Assembly: GCF_046630445.1 (NCBI RefSeq)
Contig: NC_092341.1
Coordinates: 255,221,501 to 255,285,500 of the forward strand
DNA length: 64,000 bases
DNA from: Rutidosis leptorrhynchoides
Taxonomy: Eukaryota; Streptophyta; Magnoliopsida; Asterales; Asteraceae
Reading direction: 5' to 3'
Below, piece by piece: positions 56,852 to 64,000 of this stretch. The notes under the pieces are model-generated. The model was not told where the DNA came from. It did no database searches and was given only the letters and a program-made list of their open reading frames with translations. The position numbers and the translations under genes are program-made. The first letter of the stretch is position 1, and each line of letters opens with the position of its first letter.

Positions 56852-58811
56852 ATGAATACAAGCAAAAATATCAAGCACACCATGTTCACCTTAAGTTTAC
56901 CATTATTCTTTTATTTCCTACTCATTTTGTCCTCCACCATAACCATGAGTCAACTACACATCGGCGATCACTTACTCCTTAACTGTAGTTCATCCACCCG
57001 TTCCAACTCTGAATCCAACCAGACATGGGACGGTGATGAAAATTCTAAATTCTTGCCTTCCGATATCAACAAAAAAACCTCCTTTTCATCCGATGCTTCT
57101 AGTTCTATCCAATATCCTTTAGTCCCTACAGTCCCTTATCTCACTGCTCGAATTTTTAATGCCACTTCATTCACATACACATTTCCAGTTTTCCGAGGGC
57201 CCAAATTCATTCGTCTATATTTCTATCCGGCTACTTACTCTGTTTTCAAGCCAAACCAATCTTTCTTCTCTGTTTCATCTAATGGCTACTCTCTTTTAAC
57301 CAACTTTAGCCCTTTTCTAACTTCAAACTACATGAACACAACTCACTTTGTAAAAGAATTTATCATCTATGTAAAAGATGAACAAACCCTACAACTTATG
57401 TTTACTCCCTCAGCCAATTCATACGCATTCATCAATGGTATTGAGATCCTTTCAATACCAGAAGATTTGTACTATAAAGTAACCATTATTGATTATGACA
57501 CAGCTCTTGAAAATATGTACCGGCTAAATATTGGTGGGAGACAAATATCCCCTGAAGATGATACGGGTATGTACCGGTCATGGGAACAAGATAATAACTA
57601 CATATATGGAGGAGCATATGGGTGGACACCTGTTTATAACTATTCGATCGTGTATACAACGGAGACCCCTGATTTTACCGCACCAGAGATAGTTTATCGA
57701 ACCCAAAGAAGCATCGGCGATCAATCTGAGCGGTACAATCTGACATGGATACTACCTGTTGATTCTGGATTCTATTACATGCTCAGGTTTCATTTTTGCA
57801 ACATTAAAGCAGAATACTCAATAGAAGGTGAAGTGGTATTTAGTATTTTCATTAACAATCAAACTGTTGAGAATATGGCTGATGTAGGCTACTGGACTGA
57901 CGGTACCGGGTATCCCGTTTCCATGGATTATGTTGTGTTTGTCAGTGACGCAGATGGCCGCAAAAGCAATAAGGATTTGTGGCTCGCGTTACATCCTAAT
58001 AACATTTCAAGTAATTATTCTGACGCTTATTTGAATGGTCTAGAAGTCTTCAAGGTGATTAAGGGTGTTATACTTTCGATCCCTCCCCCATTGCAAAGCC
58101 CAACGTCTTCCATGAAAGTGAACAAGAAGAAGGTTCAACCGTACGCAAAGATAATTGGAAGTGTCGGGGGAGGGTTACTATTGTTATCCGTTATACTTTT
58201 AATTGTTTTCTTCCTGCAAAGACGAGTCAAACCATATAGTACCACTAACGATAAGTCATCCTTGGGTCGAAATTTTAGCAACTCACCACTGTCATCCAAT
58301 CAATGCCGTCTTTTTTCTCTTACCGAACTAAAAGTTGCAACCGATGAATTTAATGATAGTTGTGTAATTGGCAGAGGAGGGTTCGGTAAGGTGTACAAAG
58401 GGTACATGGACAACGCTACAACCACCGTTGCAATCAAACGGCTTAGTACATCATCAAAGCAAGGTTTTAATGAATTCAAAACAGAAATACAGTTGATGTC
58501 TAAATTACATCATGTCCATTTAGTGTCTTTAATTGGATATTGTGATGATAATGGTGAGATGATACTCGTGTATGATTCCATGGCACGCGGGACCCTATGA
58601 GAACATCTCTACAAGACGAACAACCCTCCTTTATCGTGGAATACACGTCTTGATATTTGTGTTGGAGCCGCCAAAGGGTTGAATTATCTCCACACGAGTG
58701 AAAAGCGTACAATAATTCATCGGGATATCAAGTCGACAAATATCTTTCTAGACGAGAATTGGGTTGCTAAAGTGTCTGATTTCGGTTTGTCAAAAAAAGG
58801 CTCTGAGGATC
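56852..58811 (+). pseudogene. Malectin-domain receptor-like kinase (CrRLK1L type), nonsense-broken and truncated
   Basis: A 582-codon open part starts with a signal peptide (residues about 1-33). A malectin-like ectodomain follows (about 35-400, many N-glycosylation sites, LHIGDHLLLNCSSS, YRLNIGGRQISPEDDTGMYR). A transmembrane helix lies at about 433-455 (IIGSVGGGLLLLSVILLIVF), then a Ser/Thr kinase with the GRGGFGKVYKG loop and VAIKRL lysine. TGA at 58598-58600 falls in GTL-REHLY. Reading on in the same frame gives [12 protein letters not shown] and DFGLSK, then homology stops at about 58800 where element E begins, so the activation loop onward is missing. FERONIA-type kinases of this family sense wall and peptide signals at the plasma membrane. 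The C-terminal kinase part may lie beyond element E, outside the window. It is single-exon, as usual for the family. Confidence 0.88.
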
Positions 58812-59159
58812 TGATGCAGGATTGCCTAACAATAGCAAGTGGGGCCAAGTTTACCAACGTAGGTCCAAGAATGTTCAAGTGGGCCTGCAGGATTTCTTAG
58901 AATGGCATGAGATAATTGAAGACTGATTGGGCCAGGGGTGATTTGGGCCATGACTTGAAAAAGAGGCAAAGAAGACCTTTGGTTTACTCAACTATTCAGT
59001 TACCTATTATGTTATTTTATTTCAGTATTTAAGAAGTTCTTGGAGTGGTGGACTGATCAGTTTTTTCTGAGATTACTGTTATCATGAAATAAAAAAAGCC
59101 ACAGGCTTCTTGTCTACCTTGTTCTTGTTATCTATTTGTGTTCACCATAGTGTGGGACA
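58812..59159 (+). repeat. Element E 5' LTR
   Basis: It begins TGATGCAGG just where kinase homology ends and ends TGTGGGACA shortly before the primer site, about 348 bases. GGATC at 58807-58811 would be the target duplication; its partner is not in the window. A short LTR starting TGATG fits CRM- or Reina-like chromoviruses. The start is inferred from the break in kinase homology. Confidence 0.6.
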
Positions 59160-59164
59160 TTATT

Positions 59165-59178
59165 TGGTATCTAGAGCA
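59165..59178 (+). promoter_or_regulatory. Element E primer-binding site
   Basis: TGGTATCTAGAGCA lies five bases after the LTR end and resembles the initiator tRNA-Met site with an extra T. Confidence 0.65.
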
Positions 59179-59184
59179 CAGGTT

Positions 59185-60150
59185 ATGGCTGAACACATGC
59201 ATCGTGGAGGTTACCGTCGAGTACCACATCGCCAACATGCCACTAGAGGCGGCGATGTTGATCCAAGGGATGCTGAAATTGATCGGTTGAATAGAAGAAT
59301 TGCTGAGCTAGAGTTCGATCGTGATCATGACTTTGCGGGGAGTGACTCAGATCGCTCCAGTGATCTGTCTGATATGAATCCTTTCGCCAATGCGCCGAGA
59401 GGATTCCAAAGGGGTATTCGTGATGATCCGCTACGGAACCTGGGAGTAAAGATTGAGATTCCTGAGTTTACGGGTGTCTTGCAACCTGATGATTTTCTTG
59501 ACTGGCTAAGTACGGTGGAACGCATCTTTGATTTGCGTGACGTTCCCGAGCACTTGAAGGTCAAGTTAGTCGCAATAAAGTTAAGAAAGCATGCTTCGTT
59601 GTGGTGGGATAATGTTAAAAAGAATCGAGCTTTAGCAGGGAAATCAAAAATCGAGACGTGGGAAAAGATGAAGAAGTTGTTAAAAAACAAATTTCTACCA
59701 GGAAACTATCGACAGGAAGCGTTCTTGGAGTACCATGCACTTCAACAAAAGTCCTTAAGAGTTGAAGAATTGATTAGGGAGTTTGATAAGCTACGCATTC
59801 GGTGTGATTCAAACGAAGAAGAAGAGCAGTTGATTGCAAGATTTTTGGGAGCCTTAAACCCAGAAATTTCAAACGTGGTAACTTTACAACCATTCTGGTC
59901 GTTTAATGATGTGTGCAAGTTAGCTTTAAAAGTTGAGAAGCAATTAATCAGAGGCAAAACCTGAGCTCCTTTTTCACGATTTCCACATGTTAACAAGGTT
60001 AGTCCAGTAACGGTTGAAAAAGGAAAACGAGAACAACCATCATCTAGTGTTGGTCCCAATAATAAAGCTAATGACGTCCGGGCTCCTCGATGTTTTAAGT
60101 GTAATGGAATGGGTCATTACTCACGTGACTGCCCAAACCAACGCACCTTT
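59185..60150 (+). pseudogene. Element E gag, one nonsense codon
   Basis: The ATG at 59185 (MAEHMHRGGYRR) lies just after the primer site. The frame has a coiled region (DAEIDRLNRRIAELE), then the gag domain (IEIPEFTGVLQPDDFLDWL, ASLWWDNVKK, IETWEKMKKLLKNKFLP). TGA at 59962-59964 interrupts it. The same frame then continues to one CCHC knuckle, CFKCNGMGHYSRDC. This gag type with a single knuckle is typical of CRM-like chromoviruses and differs from the gag proteins of A, B, C2 and D. Confidence 0.82.
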
Positions 60151-63100
60151 ACCACGGGGGACGATCATGACGAACCAAAGTATGATACTGAAGAAGATGA
60201 AGGGGACACGAAACTAGATCAGGAGGAGTTAGTCTACCCCGATCAAGGAGAAGCGTTAGTCGTGCAACGAGCTTTAAATGTTATCCCCATACCTACAACT
60301 GATGAACATTCTTGGCTACGAAATAATATTTTTCGAACTCGGGTCACCGCCGAGGGAAAGGTATGTAATATGATTATTGATGGTGGTAGTTGCGAAAACG
60401 TGGTATCAAATGAGATGGTGGAAAAGTTGGGTCTAAAGGCGGAAGATCATCCTGAACCATATCAGTTGACTTGGTTAAAGAAAGGAAATCGCATAAAGGT
60501 GACAAAAAGGTGTCTTGTTAAATTCTCAATCGGGAAGAAATACAAAGATGAGGTATGGTGTGAAGTTATTCCGATGGATGCTTGTCACTTGCTACTGGGG
60601 CGACCTTGGTTGTATGATCGCAGGGTGAAGCACGATGGGTTCAAAAATACTTACACCTTTGTCAAGGATGGAATTAATGTTACTCTCGCACCTTTGGATG
60701 TCCGTAAACCGCAAGAGCATGAGTCTACCCTTATCTTGAACAGGGCAGATTTCGAAGACTCGGCAAAAGCATCCCCCCTCGTTTTTGCAGTAGTCATTGA
60801 GGAACCTAACGAAATTCATGAAGTGGTGCCGGAACAGGTTCAAAGTTTATTGTGGGAATTTTCGGATGTCATGCCAGATGAGATCCCACCAGGGTTACCA
60901 ATGATGCGGGATATTCAACATTGTATTGATTTGATTCCAGGCGCCACTATACCAAACAAACCCGCATACCGCATGAATCCTATAGAATTTGCAGAATTAC
61001 AGAAGCAAGTAACTGAACTGTTGGAGAAGTGGTTGATACGGGAGAGCATGAGTCCATGTGCGATTCCGGCCCTCCTAGTACCGAAACAAGGGGGAACGTA
61101 TCGCATGTGTATCGATATCCGAGCTGTCAATAAAATTACCATTAAATACCGTTTTCCTATCCCAAGATTTGATGACTTACTCGATCAACTACATGGTGCC
61201 ACTATTTTTTCCGAGATTGATCTTAGGAGCGGGTATCATCAAATACGGATGCGGCCGGGTGATGAATGGAAGACGGCATTTAAAACTCGAGACGGACTTT
61301 ACGAGTGGATGGTCATGCCTTTTGGGCTATCCAACGCCCCGAGCACTTTTATGAGGCTGATGAATCAAGTTTTTAAACCCTTCATTTGACGGTTTGTTGT
61401 AGTATACTTCGATGACATTCTCGTTTATAGTTCCACGGTTCAGGAACATTTGGAGCACTTGCGCGAAATATTCTCCACTTTGCGTAACCAACAATTATAT
61501 GCTAACCGGAAAAAATGTCACTTTCTCACTCCCGAAGTTACATTCCTTGGCTATATTGTTTCAGGCGAGGGCATCCGCATGGATGAAACAAAGATTGAAG
61601 CCATTCTGAAGTGGCCGGTGCCAACCACACTACACGACATTCGAAGTTTCCACGGGTTAGCTTCTTTTTATCGCCGTTTTATTCAAAACTTTAGTACTAT
61701 TATTGCCCCCGTCACAGAATGCATGAAAGGGGGAAAATTTTCTTGGAATGAATCCGCGACTAAGGCCTTTAATGAATTGAAGGCGAAAGTGACCCAAGCA
61801 CCGGTATTAGCCTTGCCTAACTTTTCAGATGTATTTTATGTGGAATGTGATGCCTCCGGGGTAGGGTTTGGTGGTGTGTTAAGCCAAAATAAGCGACCTA
61901 TTGCGTTTTTTAGCGAAAAATTAAATGATACCCGTCGTAAATACTCTACTTACGATAGGGAGTTTTATGCCATTGTTCGATGTTTAGAAGCATGGCGTCA
62001 TTATTTATTACCTTCGGAATTTGTGCTCTACTCCGATCATGAGTCGCTAAAATATATTCATGGGCAACACAAGTTAAACGCACGTCATGCTAGATGGGTT
62101 GAAACGTTGCAATCGTATTCGTTTGTTATTAAACATAAATCAGGGGCACAAAATCAAGTTGCTAATGAGCTCAGTCGACGCTATACTTTGTTGTCAACAG
62201 TGAGAATTAATGTTTGTGGATTTGAGTCCTGGAAGGATCATTATCCTTCTGATAGAGATTTCAGGTACATATGGGATAAATGTGCTAGTGGATCATACCT
62301 CCTATTTGTAATTTGTAATGGCTTTCTGTTTAAAGGCCATAAACTATGCGTACCTGGTGGATCAAATAGGGAAGTGATCATCACCGAGAACCATGCTGGG
62401 GGTCTGGGGGGTCATTTTGGTACAAACAAAACTTTGTTACTTGTCAAGTCTGACTTTTATTGGCCTCATATGGAACGGGATGTGAATCGGGTGGTTAGCC
62501 GTTGTCGTACTTGCCATATAGCAAAGACTCAAAGTGCTAGTGCCGGATTATATATGCCTCTTCCAGTTCCTTCTAAGCCATGGGAGGATATCAGTCTTGA
62601 TTTTGTACTTGGCTTGCCACTCACACGAAGACAAAAGGATTCGGTCATGGTTGTTGTGGATCGATTTTCGAAAATGGCTCATTTTATACCATGTGCGAAA
62701 ACGTTTGATGCAAGCCAAGTTGCTCGTTTATTCTTTGCCGAAATAGTTCGCTTGCATGGAATTCCAAAATCATTAACTTCTGATCGTGACGTGAAATTTA
62801 TTAGTCATTTTTGGCGCACGTTATGGGCTCGTGTGGGATCTAAGTTGTCGTTTAGTAGCTCTCATCATCTGCAAACGGATGGGCAAACGGAGGTTGTGAA
62901 TCGAAGTTTGGGGAATTTATTAAGGAGTCTCGTGGGTGATCATCCTAAACAGTGGGATTTAACGTTACCTCAAGCTGAATTTGCATATAACCGTTCTGTT
63001 AATCGCACAACGGGTAAAACTCCGTTTGAAATTGTTTATGGCCGAAACCCAACTACTCCGTTAGACTTACACCCTCGGACTACAACTGATCCGGCCAATG

Positions 63101-63384
63101 TTGAGGGTCGTGAACTTGCTGAACACATTCAAGAGCTGCATAAACAGGTTCACAATCGCATCACTAAGCAAAATAATGTGTACAAGGCGCGGGTTGATAA
63201 ACATCATAAACAGGTGGTATATAATGTGGGTGATCTGGTGTGGATCCACCTTTGAAAAGAGCGTTTTCCAGCTGGCCGTTTCGGTAAATTAAAGCCTCGA
63301 GCCGATGGTCCTTTTCGGGTGTTAGAACGTATTAATGACAACGCATACAAGATTGAACTTCCCGGTCATTATAACGTGTCGGCT
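60151..63384 (+). pseudogene. Element E pol polyprotein, broken and 3' truncated
   Basis: It is in frame with gag. Protease with the variant active site IIDGGSCENV (DGG instead of DSG), linker LLLGRPWLYDRRV, reverse transcriptase (RMCIDIRAVNKITIKYRF, VVYFDDILVYS), RNase H (VECDASGVGFGGVL), integrase zinc region (GGHFGTNKT, CRTCHIAK) and core contexts (LDFVLGLP, SDRDVKF, DGQTEVVNR). TGA codons occur at 61387-61389 and 63253-63255. Sequence ends in the integrase C-terminal region (KIELPGHYNVSA) at about 63384, where another LTR begins. No 3' LTR is present in the window. CRM or a related chromovirus lineage is likely, not proven. Confidence 0.85.
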
Positions 63385-64000
63385 TGATGTCGTACGAGGT
63401 GTATATAAAATAGTTTATATTTTACTAGGAAAAACTATTAAATACGATACAATTTTACACAAGATATTTATTTATTTATAGAATGGATATACTTAAACCT
63501 TGCTACAACACTTATAGGCAGTGTACCTAATCGTACAGTAGTGTAGTTTTTAGTAAGTCCGGTTCGTTCCACAGGGAAATCTTTAAACAAAGCTCAACGC
63601 TATATTAGTTTACTTTTATAAAAATACAAATATATATATAAGTAATATTATTATTATAAAGGGGGGTTTTTACCGTTTAATGACCGGTTTGTCGATTTTA
63701 AGATTTTAGTCGCAGTTAAAACCTAATGTAAAATATAAAATAAATACAAGACTTAAATTAAAGCGTAAAGTAAATAACGATAATGAAATTGCGAATAATA
63801 AAAATGCGATAAAATAAAATTGCGATAATTAAAAAGTACGATAATTAAAAGTGCGATTAAATAACAATAAATAAAAGTGCGATAATTAGAAGTGCAATTA
63901 AATATAAAATAAAGGAAATTAAATATGAAATAAAAGAATTATGCTTATTTAAACTTCCGTAATCATGATGTTTGACGTGTTGATTTTAGTTTTATGCTCA
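63385..64000. mobile_element. LTR-like sequence inserted in element E (partial)
   Basis: It starts TGATGTCGTACGAGG (or TGTCGTACG at 63388) exactly where element E's integrase homology stops. It contains GTTCGTTCCACAGGGAAATC, a sequence style I associate with LTRs of Tat/Retand-like gypsy elements. 63760-63930 is an AT-rich degenerate array of words like GTGCGATAATTAAAA. It runs off the right edge with no ORF; family and strand are not settled. Confidence 0.45.

Overview
This is plant nuclear DNA, almost entirely repetitive. Ty3/gypsy chromovirus elements with initiator-tRNA-Met primer sites, Ty1/copia remnants, a tRNA-derived SINE, MITE-like repeats and one receptor-kinase pseudogene point to a eudicot. 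From general familiarity with these LTR families I infer Asteraceae; nothing in the window proves the species. There is no bacterial-type gene organisation, no rRNA or tRNA gene and no CRISPR array.

Layout. (1) 1-703: minus-strand LTR running off the left edge. (2) 704-34819: a nest built on gypsy element A (plus strand). A has a truncated 5' LTR (704-2163), decayed gag-pol (2503-6917) and a 3' LTR split in three by two insertions. Element B (8395-17842, plus strand, complete with two LTRs) is the first. The second is C1, a solo LTR (18346-18632 plus 31749-34740, target duplication GTGCG), itself split by the complete minus-strand element C2 (18633-31748, target duplication AACAT). (3) 34820-36938: the 3' part of a Ty1/copia element into which A inserted. 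(4) 36939-38988: intergenic DNA with a SINE, a hAT-like repeat and a Stowaway-like MITE. (5) 38989-55971: a C-family element (D) plus its right flank, tandemly duplicated; the first copy has collapsed to a solo LTR. (6) 55972-58811: intergenic DNA, then a malectin-domain (CrRLK1L-type) receptor kinase pseudogene cut in its activation loop by (7) gypsy element E (58812-63384), which is cut in turn by (8) another LTR-like sequence running off the right edge.

Most interesting: the C family (C2 and D) carries two extra sense-strand ORFs between primer site and gag, one a highly acidic protein and the other an F-box protein. A second copy of the polypurine-tract motif sits as a perfect hairpin between the F-box ORF and gag. 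In C2 both extra ORFs are open while gag-pol is broken; in D gag-protease-RT is open while both extra ORFs are broken. Independently, the LTRs of A and B contain tandem arrays of hairpins whose stem sequences differ from unit to unit but stay self-complementary, each inside a segment bounded by good splice-donor and splice-acceptor sequences.

All coding genes except some accessory or partial ORFs are damaged, mostly by nonsense changes, as expected for silenced retrotransposons.
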